A stretch of 64,000 bases of DNA from positions 7,738,129 through 7,802,128 of the forward strand of contig OU452228.1 in assembly GCA_911728455.2 (NCBI GenBank), written 5' to 3'. The translations under genes were made by a program, and so were the position numbers. The notes below the pieces were generated by a model. The model made no database searches, had not been told where the DNA came from, and saw only the letters and a list, made by a program, of their open reading frames with translations. This document shows positions 39,201-50,379 of this stretch, piece by piece. Each line of letters starts with the position of its first letter. The stretch's first letter is position 1. This DNA comes from Marthasterias glacialis (lineage: Eukaryota > Echinodermata > Asteroidea > Forcipulatida > Asteriidae).

Positions 39201-42200
39201 GGGTAAATACTCATAACCCAATTCAATAAATCACCCACAACACATAATGTAAAAATGATCTCTGTTCTACATTTCATAAACTCAAATTTACAATTAACAA
39301 TTTCAGTATAAACTTGGTCCAAACGTTTTCAGAAAAGGAAAAAAGTGTCTAGCAGTAAAAATTGTTGAAAAGTCTCCAATACATATGTAATAAAATATGT
39401 AATAAAACCAACCTATGAAAATGTCAGCTCATTTCGTTGTTTCGTTTGTGACAAAATTATAAAAATGCATTCAGCATTTTGTATGCATTTCTATAGGCAG
39501 AGTTTTATCTCACTGAGACGAAAACTTATTTTGGATCTTATTTCATTTATTATTTAAAAAACGATAACACTTCAGGCACAAGAAATTAAGGAAAGTTTTC
39601 TACCTTCATTATCTTTATACCATGTAAGGTATATGTAAATCTGTGAACGTTTATGTTTTTTCTTCTTACCAATGTTGAGCTTGGGCTTTAAATTGTTTCA
39701 AATTTGTATTTAATATTTAGCCTGTCATTCTTGGGAATTAGATTACTTCTTGTATGTGGAAATCCAAGCTAATAATCAGTTTTGGCCAACAGCAATGACA
39801 GATTAAAACAACAAAATTTTATCACTGAAATCCACTGGTGGCATTTTTTAAAACCTGCAATTTAATTAATAATGAAACCCAAGAGCTTTCTTTCCCATTT
39901 TCATGAAATGAAGCTCATCTGGTTGGTTTATTTGACTTTCACCCATACAACTTAATTATGCAGGTTAGGTTACTTCACCACTTAATAATGCTTGTTATTT
40001 GCTGGAATTCTTTAAAATAAGATTCTTGTGTTTCCCTTTCGGGATTTTTATTTTTTTTTTTTCCCGGTCCGAAACTTGAGATGCTCCTCTGGATCTTAAA
40101 CGCATGACTTTACCATGAAGATGGACTGATACATTTAGCAAGTCCCAAGTAATGGATATGAGTACACTGCCTGAGAAGTAAGCACTGGGTATGACAGGCA
40201 ATCCACAAACGTGAAAAAGATAAAATTATACTATTGTAGTATGCATTTTCCCTAAGCAACACATCTTAATTGAAAATAAAAACACGTCAGCACTGCAAAA
40301 ACATGCAATTATCTTATGTGAGGAATGAAAAACTTAAATCAAGATTGCTAATTTAATATACAACAATAATGTTGCGTTGTAACCTCTCTCCTTAGTTTAC
40401 TTTTGTCAGAGAATATACTAAGCTAAGCATGTTCAAAAAGCATCTTTCAAAAAGTAAAGATTTACCATCAATAGTGTAACTCTCAGAAACAGCTGGATCC
40501 TTTCTGACTGAAGCAAATAAGGGCTGGCTGCTGTTGTGAATGATAACACGAGGTGCGAAAGATGCCCCATATAGCAGTAGTCTTTGAATTATGTTTGAGT
40601 CAGTGCCAACAGCGACAAGATCCAGAAATCCTTGTGACTCCTGAAATGATAACATTGATTTCATTACAGACCTATTGCTACAATAAATCATTAAAGGGAT
40701 GATACATAATAGGTGTTAATTTGGGGGGGGGGAAGGAAGATCTGTAATCTTCAATTTTAATTTAAAAAAAAAATGTATAATAGTATCAACCATCCTTACA
40801 AGTATGTTACTTTTTGCCCTTATTACTGTTCTTATTTTGATATGGCACTCATGCGTATAAATCCAGAAAAAGAAAAATAGTTAGGACTTTTACAGCTTAA
40901 TTAACCAATATGTTTATTGAAAATAAGAGGATTTGATTTGATCCATTCTTCCAAGAACAGTTATGTATCAAACCTTTGACACAGATATTATTGAGGACAA
41001 AGTGTGAGAAAGAGAGAGAGAGAGAGAAAAGCAAGACACAAACCTGAAAGGGAAATGGAAAGGTCATTTCCATGGCAGTATCGTATATATCTACCATCAA
41101 ATACCTTATGTCCTAAAATAGAGTTGTTCTTTAAAAACACCCATTGATGCAATTTTGCTGCTGCCTTTGCAAAAAGAAATTAAGGTTTTCTTTGTGGACT
41201 CAATCTTTCATCACAATGAATCTAGCACTTCATCAAAATACCGCCCAACCATAATTTAGAACTATAATTGACAGAGTAAGAGAGGGGTTATGCATTTGGA
41301 TGGAAATAACTTTGTGTAAACATGGAGAAAATCCAAACTTCTCGACTTGAAAACAAAAAGCATATTTTTAATACCTTCTGCTTCACTTCACATTCATAAG
41401 TGATGCAATTTGTTCTATGAAATGATTGTTCAAGTCTATAAAATTTGCTTTAACCTTGAGTTTAAGCAAATAACTCCTGTCGAGCCTTTTATTGTACTAT
41501 AGCGAGATATTAATGGACTATGATAGACTAATAGCCTTTCAAATTGAATTCGGGAATTGAATGAAAAAGAAAAGAAACCCCTTGGCTAAATCTACTCATC
41601 ATAAATAATAGCTTCAGGGTTAGGCTGAGAAAAGGGAGAAAATATTGCAGGGCAGATCAAACAAAGCACATTGTTGAATTATGCCTACTAGATGTTGATT
41701 TGATTACACATCATCTATAACAGTTTCTGATTTCATGATTACCTGATTTTCAAAACAGGGTTATTAATGTTAACCTTTACTTGCTTTGTATAGCAAGACT
41801 GAAATAGACTCAGGGTGGCAAACATTGTAGGAAAAAGAAGGTTTGGGTTGAGAGGAGGGGAAATGGCAAAACTACAATAAACAAAGAGATTCGTCATACA
41901 ACAACAGTACTGGAGATGGGTGGTGCCTATTATCCCATAGATCTGACAATGTCTGAAAGCATGAAAGGGCTACTCATCAATAAGGTGAATTACATGTTCA
42001 TCAGATGTACAGGAAGCAGCATCAATAAGACTGAGCAGCATGCACAGTTTAAGTCTGTGATAGGTGCCTGGTGGAGAAATGTCACTGCCAAACAGAAAGG
42101 CGAGATTGGCACTGAAGCCCCAGGGAGAAACTGCTCGACCTGCACAATTGAGAAGGTACAATGACTCACATTTTATATGAGGACCGCCTTGAAGAAAACG

Positions 42201-45200
42201 GTTGCGAGATTTATCATAATATAGAGGTTAATCAAAAGTTCAAATTTTGAAACAAACATTTATCAACATAGTTTTATTTTGAGGGTGTTTCCTCATTGGG
42301 AATAATCAGAAATACCTTTCAGCATGTTTTCAGCAACAGTTTGGTTTGATAGACGAATGACAAAACTTAAAAGCATAAAAATTTTTGTTTTTCTAACACA
42401 ACCGTAAATATAATTCCACCACTATTACAATAAATACTTGGAAAATAAAAGTGTTTTCATTTCGTTTCACTTTCAATGATTAACCATCAAGTGTTCTCAT
42501 TACATGCACTTGAGGAGCAAAACTTGCTGCAAGGTATTCCAATACTGAAGTTTTTAAATTAAGCGTGGGAAACTGAAAGGGTGAAATGGCTGAGACAACA
42601 CTGAAGAAGATGAATGAAAAATAAATTGCATCTAAAGGCAAGTCTTTTGGAATATACATTGAGGGACAATATTAGGCGTTTGGCTTGCAACAACATTGTG
42701 GAATAACAAATCACCGTTGAAAGAAAGGTTAGGGAGGTTAAGAGCTTGAAAACTAACTGTGTGGTGTGTAAATCCTCTAAAATAAAATTTTTGAACAATG
42801 ATTAAAAAAATATATTTTCCTTTCTCAAAAATAACGTAAAGGTCTACCATTAAACAAGTCCTGCATAGTATTTTACCATGAGCAATATGAAATTAGAGTT
42901 GTTGGTTTTTTGTGTTTTTGTTGTGATAAAATTTAAAAGAATCATTAGTTTGAACTTTATAAACTCCTTTTTTTTATTTGGGAAATGTTTCCTAAAATAT
43001 GTCTTCAAACATCTTTTGAACCTTTTTTTACTAACATTTCATAAAATGTTAACTTTTGAAACAAATATTGGTTTTCTTACTCTTCAAAAGCTGACTCAAA
43101 TTTTCTGGAACATGACTGGGCATCTCTCTGTGAATCCCATTGTGAACCTAAAGGGGAGATATTTAAATTATTAAGGAAAGTCTTGGATTCCACGTTTTCT
43201 GAGACAAGCACATGATTACAGATCCTTGACACCTAATTTGCATGGAACACAATATTATAGGCATACTGATTAGCCCTGCATTAAATGTCATAAAAAAAGC
43301 TAAAATTGGGGGAAATTTAAGTTTGACTGAACTGCTGTAAAGTCAGGGCTCGATTTAGACACAAGCCCAGCGTACAAACACTAGTCAAGAGTGCCGTGGG
43401 CTAGTCAAACTTGCTTCGGGTCAGCCGGGCCGGGCTAGTAAAAACTGAGTCAGATGACTCCTCTTTCTAAATGTACCCTGTCAGTTTTCTATGTGGTGTA
43501 AATGGTCAGGCTAGTAAAAATTTGTGAGGGCTAGTCAAAACTATATCTGACTAGCCCGGTGGTCTAGGACAAAAAGTTAGCGCAAGCCCTGAAAGTGAAG
43601 AATTAACTACCACTTTCCTACGTTGATCAGTTCAAGCTTAATATTTAAAATTGTGGGGAAAAGAAGTTTATTACATCTTCACCCATTTGAGCTTACAAAG
43701 TTCAAAAAAGAAGAACAAAAAAAAAGGACAGAAAAAACAACCATCACTTTTTAAATGAAACCACTTGCAAACAACACAGTGTATCAGTTGAGGCCCCCAC
43801 CGGTTATCACCAAAGGCCCCACTTCTAAAACTGATCTAAATCAAATAGAGCAGAAATAATTTACCTTAATGACATTGTTTGCCTGAAATCAAAAGAGACG
43901 AAAAACATTACTGAATTAACTTGGTGAATTTTCATCAGAAAATAAAGTTTGTACATTTGAAGGTTAAAAGACAAGTGGGTTCCCTGTTTTTTTGTTTATT
44001 TACTTGAAGGCAAAAGGTATTGACATTTCAGTGAAAATAAAATCAATACAGAAAACTTTGTATGATGTATTCAGCAATATCAGGGATGTTCCTGTCAGTA
44101 GGGTGATACATTTTACAACCCAATTTGGAAAAAAAATCAGGGTTTAAGATACTTTTTGCAGCTTCCTTCTTCTTTATTTTTTCTTTGGGACAATACTCAA
44201 TTTGAGTGTGTTTCCTACAGTGTCACATTACATTTGCATTACTTAACAACAAACTTTATGGATCTTTTTAAATTTTCAAATTCCGTTCATGTAATTTGTC
44301 ATGCTGTTCTTGTAAGTTGTTAACAGATGACAGAAATACATCACCTCAATCATGACAGAGACAGCTGCATTTGCAGCAAATTCCTTGACTGGGATTCCAA
44401 TCACACAGTAGTAGCCACCAAGCTGGATATTGAAAAACTCATCTAGGTAATTAGAAAGTGACAAACAACAGTGACAAGGAAATAATTCATGGTAGGCCTA
44501 CATAAAGCAAGTCAATAAGTAAGATAAATAATCTACAAGGTACCTCCTTGGAATCTGTGATTTACATGGGTCTTCTGACAGAGGCTATTTTTAAGTGCAC
44601 AGACAGTGTGTACTAAAAGATGTTTTAAAAAATTGGACCAAAGAGAATTAAATTAACATCAAATAAACCGACAAATGCACACAAAGTCATCCAAATGTCT
44701 GTCTGCTTTCCATTTTATGCTATTGATGGATGTGTAATGTTCAATTACAACTACCATTAATGGATTGGGTGCAATGTGTCGTGATAATGTGCTTATGGAT
44801 GAATGTTCTCAGTGCAGGATGCTCTGTTCCACCCACACATACACATTATGTATGATCAAGTTTCACTCTTAAACCAACATTCAGCTGAATGCCAAAAGTG
44901 CTCTATATTCTAGAAAAAAGGCAAGGAACATTTTCACTAAAAGAGGCTACTTTGAATGTATGGGCAATCATTGTACTGGATCTTTATTTACTGCTTGGGG
45001 CTAGCTTGTGGGCTCCATTTTGATCGATGGAGAATGACCATTTTTAAGCAGCACTTGTAATTTAATAGAAGCAACTCCTGAATAGAGAGCATAGAGAGAT
45101 TTAATAATTGCAGTTGGCTTTCTGTATACATTTTGAGATCCATACCTCTCAGAACAACAGCAACAGCTTGACTGTATCTGCCCAAGTTTGTATCATTATG

Positions 45201-48200
45201 AGGGGAGACATTACCTTCCACAATCTGTAATATCTGCTTCTCTAAAATAAAAACAGAATAATCCAAAACACTTACACGTGCTGATTAGGTCAGTAAAACA
45301 AACACATAAGTCAATTTAACTAAAACTGGATTTCCATTGAACAAACATCATCTCCTCATACATGAGCTTGGTACGTCTTTAAAAACGCTGATTGTCTCAT
45401 ACACACCTCCTAAGACTCTGCAATTCACATCCTCCTTTAAGATGCTGCCACAGTACACACAGTTGAAGTCTTGCCTTAAAGGAGGATAAACATAAGTATA
45501 AAATCTAAGATGTTCCAAGATCACTAGTATTAATTTAATGTAAAAGTAATCAGAAATGAATTTGCCAATTCCTAAGTTTACAATTGCCAAAATTCTCATA
45601 AAGGTCTGTGTTCCAACTGTTACTTCCCAAGGCCTCATTCAAATTATCCACTAAAATCTGAAATGAATTCATTTCTAAAGAGATAAGCATTCAGACATTT
45701 ATCAGGTATTAGGTAAAAAACACTTTACAAAGACAGAATTGGGCAAATTTAAACTTCTTTGGTGCTTAAGGACTTCAGTGTTGAGCAATCGAATTTACCT
45801 TACAGTCTGGTGTTCTTTTGCCCCCTCAATGTGACATCTAATGTACAAATTATCTGCTGCACCAAAGCATTTAGTCTCAGGACATCTATATTTTGCACAC
45901 CTCCTATTAAAACCAAGAGGGAGAAAAGTCACAAATAAAAATGTTTACACCTGTCATGTTTATAGTTGACCTATCATGTTTATTGTTGATGGTGTCTTAT
46001 CTAACCATTAAGAGACAACTAAACTTAACAACAGCTCATTAGACAAACACTAAACCAATCAGACAAAAATTTAGCATGTTTCCCAGTCATTTTACTTTTG
46101 GTACGCTAAAGAACAATATAATGTTAATTACTATACCAATGAAATGTCTTCCAGTAGGTTTATTGCAAAGTTTGAATTAACTTACGAGTATGTTGTAGGA
46201 GATGAAATGGAGCACACTGTTCCAGTGAATTTGTAGAAACGGGGCTCAAACTTGCAACTGAGTAATGCTGAAGTGCAAAGCTGGTAGCTGTTGGTAATAC
46301 ATGACAGATCTTATATTGTGCAAAACTTTAAACAAATATTTAATACAGTTACACTGATGTGTTTTTTCATGTTGAGTGACACGGGTCATAATGCATTTGG
46401 AATAAAATCCCATCATTGTCAACAAATCCCCTAAGTAAGATCCCCTATTGTATTATTTTTGATGTATTTGTTTTAATATCAGATTCAAATAAATGCAAGA
46501 GGTATTCTCATGAGATCCCATGGACAGATAAGTGCAAGCCAAAATATACATTTGACAATGAAAGGACGCATAGGTGTATTGACCCAATTCACCTGACGTC
46601 ATCATCAAAATAATTTTGGTTGCGCCATTTTGGTAGGCAATGTCCTTGTGTTTTACAGTGTAGTGAGCATTTTTGGCGACACTGTGTTTACACACTGGTG
46701 AGTTGACTTCCACAATGGCGAGTGTGGCAGCAGCAGCCGCATGTGACTTCGTTGCAAGAGGTCTATAGGGGACTGAAAAAGAGGGTTCTTTTTTTTTTAT
46801 ATTTAAAAAAATGTCATAGCAGCAGACTGCTGAATTGCGACATATTTTACAATCGTAAAAAATATTACAAGAAACTTGTCTTACCTTGACAACTGTGGGA
46901 GATCTAATACCAGCAAGTTGACAAGAATTTGGTTGCAAGATACTTCCGCTGGAAGTACTTTTAAGCTCTTGAAGCTGATATAACATAGCTGAATCAGAGA
47001 AAAAAAATAATTAAGTAATACTTTGGAGAAGTCATTGTTCTGATTAAGTGGGAACACATGTGATATAAAGGCTGTCTTCAACAATAAACGCAGAGAACAT
47101 GGTGCTGTCCTGTGTCTATCAAGAGTTAGTTATTTATTCATGTGAATAATTGTTCGAACATAGTTTGTTTAGGGTTGGCTGCTTTTACTACTACTTTTTC
47201 TTTTAAAAAATGCCATTATGAAGCAGTGAAAACTGGAAATCTGTTCATTACATGGTTCTTCTCTGATTATTCAGCTTTAACTTCTCCAAGAAAACCATAT
47301 CATATATTTGAAAGCTTTTTGTGTGTCCTCAAATTTGGTATTAAAGGAAAAAAGAAGAGATCAATGGCCTTATTCCATCACATGTAATAAGCCCATACAT
47401 GCCAGTCCTTTGAAAGGACTTGCTCACTCAACCATGCTCACACAACCATCCAGGCTGTAAGTGCAGAAATGTACTGAATATTCATTAGATAAAACTAACA
47501 GCCAATCAGAAAAGAAGAGTCCAATAAAGACATAAAACAGGTTTGACTTAAATGAAAACAGTTCATGAAAGTAAAACAAAATAACAACAATATTTTTAAT
47601 ATTGATTGTAATGAAAAGTACAATGTTTACCTCTTGAAAAATTGATCTTGCTTTTTGTGGTTGATGTAACACTATGTTTCCAAGCGTTGCTAAAAATAAA
47701 TTCAAAATAGATAAAAAGTGAGGAAACAATGAAATGAATGGGAAACAGTTTGAATTATTTAATCTGAATATTTGTTCAAACTGTTGTTGTTGTTTTGTTT
47801 TGTTTTGTTTTGTTTGTTTGTTTGTTTGTTTGTTTGTTTGTTTTTTGGGGGGGGTGGGGGCAGTAAGTATAAGGAAAGGGAAAACAAGTAGAAGGCTGGA
47901 TACTTACCATCAATTTCAGTGATCACTGAAACATTAATTTCAATGGTGAAAGGATAGATGACATTCTGAAAGAAAACAAAAGTTGGTTAAGATCAACTGA
48001 TCCTTGCCTGATCAAGAGAGTGCATTAAGTGCTATGGCTCACAGCACAATGCAAACATCGTGTTAAAAGCAGAACCTCTATTAATGGGAAGATCGTGACA
48101 ATATGAAAGCCAGCTCAGCTTCTACTGTCTTATCCAGACTTAATTTCAAAATGATAGTATCAAAAAAAGTTTTAATTGCTTGTCCACATAATTTTTATAA

Positions 48201-48509
48201 AGAAGCAAGCTAAACACTTAACTAGTGTGTATTGCAAGTTAACTGCAGAAATTTAATGGGAAAGAAAGGAATTTAGACTTGAAGCTTTAAGTTATTTGCC
48301 CATAATTTGAAAAACATGGCCACAGCCCAGGTTGAAACATTATATGGAGTGGGAAAAAAACTTACCTCTTTGGTATTGTTGTGAATGACACACTCTCTTT
48401 TCAATGACTCCAGTTGTTTAGTTTTGTCCAAATAGCATAATGAGGCCTCCATTAATTGTAGCTGTTCAGTTTGACCTGAGTTTGCAATATTTTCTCTTAT
48501 GTTCATCAT
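33136..48509 (-). CDS. MCMDC2: MCM domain-containing protein 2 (MCMDC2), 20 coding exons
   Basis: Exons, in transcript order: 48509-48366, 47965-47908, 47689-47631, 46988-46885, 46287-46186, 45903-45799, 45474-45407, 45241-45146, 44442-44345, 43882-43865, 43147-43081, 42139-41994, 40640-40466, 38994-38905, 37417-37263, 36784-36753, 36014-35858, 34953-34811, 34373-34264, 33284-33136. All phases agree, giving 691 residues against about 681 in human. Family matches include TLGNIVLHQPQKA, a zinc ribbon (CPETKC at 163-168 and CVYC at 196-199), SPPGTYHRLKLC, and GSVLLARQGVCVMGDLDNF. That last stretch is the MCM Walker B region, with GD in place of the usual DE pair, so ATPase function is doubtful, as is known for this family. 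MCMDC2 supports meiotic double-strand-break repair. The last exon matches weakly. The second in-frame ATG (48506) or residue 20 could also start translation. Confidence 0.9.
36753..36787 (-). other. MCMDC2: Tandem (NAGNAG) splice acceptor at a 32/35-nt MCMDC2 exon
   Basis: The minus strand reads CCAGCAG|GAAAAG. Either AG gives an open frame that differs by one glutamine. The exon ends GA|GTAAGT at 36753. The short exon is required to restore phase between the flanking exons. Confidence 0.6.
37751..38118. mobile_element. 368-bp foldback element in an MCMDC2 intron
   Basis: The arm starting TTGATTATTTTGTTTCATCA is matched inversely by the arm ending GATGAAACAAATGATCAA. Long inner blocks (for example AAATTGAGGACAAGCC) pair over about 140 bp on each side, with few mismatches and a loop of about 60 bp. 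The form is that of a palindromic non-autonomous element. Confidence 0.85.
41044..41112 (-). other. Possible 69-nt cassette exon of MCMDC2
   Basis: The acceptor TATTTTAG precedes 23 open codons (DIRYLMVDIYDTAMEMTFPF..), and a GTTTGT donor follows. Both ends are in phase 0, the same as the neighbouring 42139-41994 and 40640-40466 exons. Vertebrate MCMDC2 has nothing comparable here, so it is either an optional exon or a coincidence. Confidence 0.25.
43344..43591. mobile_element. 248-bp inverted-end element in an MCMDC2 intron
   Basis: Begins CAGGGCTCGATTTAGAC and ends GTTAGCGCAAGCCCTG. The internal phrase GGGCTAGTCAAA and its variants recur several times. The ends resemble those of hAT-type short elements starting CAGGGCTTGCG. 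The flanks TGTAAAGT and AAAGTGAA are not an exact 8-bp duplication. Confidence 0.65.
43865..43882 (-). other. MCMDC2: 18-nt micro-exon of MCMDC2
   Basis: GCAAACAATGTCATTAAG encodes ANNVIK, flanked by a TTTCAG acceptor and a GTAAAT donor, phase 0 on both sides. It fills the place of the EANSI..NSK segment of the vertebrate protein. Confidence 0.7.
46580..46760 (+). promoter_or_regulatory. Promoter-like cluster inside an MCMDC2 intron
   Basis: Contains a perfect CRE core TGACGTCA near 46598, then a YY1-like GCGCCATTTTGG. About 90 bases further on, ACAATGGCGAGTGTGGCAGC opens a 17-codon frame. The sequence is GC-richer than the rest of the intron. It could be an antisense start site or a repeat that carries a promoter. 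No transcript evidence. Confidence 0.3.
47789..47842. repeat. (TTTTG)n/(TTTG)n microsatellite
   Basis: Runs of TTTTG then TTTG units followed by a G run, in an MCMDC2 intron. Confidence 0.9.
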
Positions 48510-48935
48510 ATTTCTGTAGGCTAATTGACAATGATAACTAATAATCAAAACAAAAAAATAACAACACACATAAAGTTAGGACCTAGGCTACATTGCTGAC
48601 ACTGACAGCTAGATAATGCAATTTTTCAGTACTGCGAATAAGCATGGTCAGTTAGGCCCCATATCTAAATTTTCAATTTAACTTGCATGATGGTTGGGCC
48701 CCATGTCTAAAGTAAAAGTAAAACTAAAGTAACCTAAAAGGTACAAGAGAGACCAAATAAATAAATAAATAGGCCTAAATAAATAAATCAAACAAAACAT
48801 AGGCCTAGCAACCTTAAAAATAACATAGGCCTTTAACATATTTAAGGCCCTTTTGGTTAATTTTGACTTTAAGTAAAATTAATGGGTATACTAATCTAAA
48901 TAATGATGTCGTTGTGAACCTTTTCATTTATTATT

Positions 48936-48964
48936 GTTATTATTATTATTATTATTATTATTAA
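48936..48964. repeat. (ATT)n microsatellite
   Basis: Run of ATT units in the first intron of MCMDC2. Confidence 0.85.
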
Positions 48965-49487
48965 ATTTTGTTTGAAACTCAATTGGTTGCTTGTCATGCT
49001 CGTGTGCTCTTCAATTTTCATGCAGTCCAACGTTCATGATATCATTATTAGGCTAAAGAAAAACGTTGCAGTTCATTGTTTGTTATGCTAAATAATAATA
49101 TTAATAATTAGGTTTACTAAGGAGAACTAGGTTTGCCATAAATTGATTATCACAACCACCAGCCGGTAATTTTTATTTTCGTCGACGCTTAATTTCCTGT
49201 TTTGCTGGCAGTAATTGTCAAACTAAAAGTAAAAACAAACACCCCACGCCGGCAGCAATTTTTTTCTGCAGTTCAGAACTGCCTATCCTCGAAAAAAAAT
49301 CTAATTTTTTAAGGATTCCCCCTTTGAAATCGATTCAAAGAAAAAATTCCCCATTGAAAATCATTACGACAGTGGCAATTTCGGAAGTAGAAATAAATAA
49401 AACGACCGCGGCATGCCAGGAATGGAATGTTTCCTTTACTTTAAGTAGTTTAAATAAATTAAAAGTATTAATTTGTTAAAATTTTAC

Positions 49488-49560
49488 CTGGGTTAAATGA
49501 AAAGCGCCTCTACAGAGGTTGCCGATGCTGGCTGTGGGAGTTCCAGCCAATGTTAACATT
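49488..49560 (-). other. MCMDC2: 5' leader exon of MCMDC2 with an upstream reading frame
   Basis: A donor CCCAG|GTAAAA ends this exon on the minus strand. An ATG at 49559-49557 opens 24 codons in the exon. If spliced to the acceptor at 48522-48521, it continues four codons to a TGA that overlaps the main ATG (ATGA). The upstream frame shows no resemblance to MCMDC2, so it is probably a leader frame that limits translation. The transcript start is not defined. Confidence 0.5.
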
Positions 49561-50075
49561 TCTAAGTGAAAAACAAAACTCAGCTTTTCTTTTTTTCACA
49601 TGACTTAATTAAATGACGAAGCGCAGACGATAAGTTTAAAAACCGAATTTGGAAATTGTGCACTTTTAAAAGTAGGCTCCCATTGTTTAATATTATGCAT
49701 TATGCTAACGATACGCCTGGGTGCCGGATTAAATTATTATTGTTCGAGGTCACGTGGACACAAAACCACATTCGGGGCAGACGACTTTTGCAAAAGGTAA
49801 TTTATTTTTAGTGTCCGGCCCCTCCTCTGTCTAATAATAATGGATTGTACACAACACGTTCAGGAACCGGGCGGTGATTTTAGTGTTTTTTTCGCTATTG
49901 TCGCTATAACTTTAATGGAAATTGATTTTTATTTTATTTTGTAATCTTAACAAAAAGGGCACATTTTAGACTACAAGCAAAAAGAAGGGAGGGACACACC
50001 AAAAACAACCGGATGGACGAGTGTCGTCAAAAGGGGGCGCACTGCCTAAAAGATGGCCGCTTCCTGCATGCCTCC
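49561..50075. promoter_or_regulatory. Probable divergent promoter of MCMDC2 and AMDHD2
   Basis: Lies between the MCMDC2 leader (minus) and the AMDHD2 upstream region (plus). It includes an E-box CACGTG at 49751-49756 and AAGATGGCCGC at 50050-50060, a YY1-type start-site element followed by the ETS-like TTCC. Such elements mark TATA-less housekeeping promoters. Use by both genes is inferred from their head-to-head order. Confidence 0.5.
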
Positions 50076-50379
50076 TGAGTCCTGTGTTAACAACCCTTCT
50101 TCACGTTATTCATCGTTTGTAGATTGAATGATAATTTGATTGGTTGATCATCAACAGAAGGTGGAAGAGTAAGGGTTAACCATGTTTTTCTGATGAAATT
50201 AAGAGGTCTTTGACATGTGTTACTCATTGGTCATAGTCAATACAGACAGAGTGTGAAAATTACGCATATTTTTGTTTGTGTGGTGGTTGGCAGCAGACGA
50301 CGCCGACCGCGCCGACGGAAACATTCTCATGTGCAGGCCAAGGCCAATTGTTCATATGATTTTGTGCTTGCTGTGCGAT

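Noticed and set aside
45348..45406. Extension of MCMDC2 exon 45474-45407 through GGVYETISVFKD
   Set aside because: A GTGTGT donor at 45406 and the next exon (EKQILQIVEG..) fit the family alignment and phase. The extension does not match.
46453..46986. 177-codon reverse frame across an MCMDC2 exon and intron
   Set aside because: The real exon 46988-46885 is read in a different frame (LCYISFKSLK..). This frame runs through an intron and a T-rich tract.
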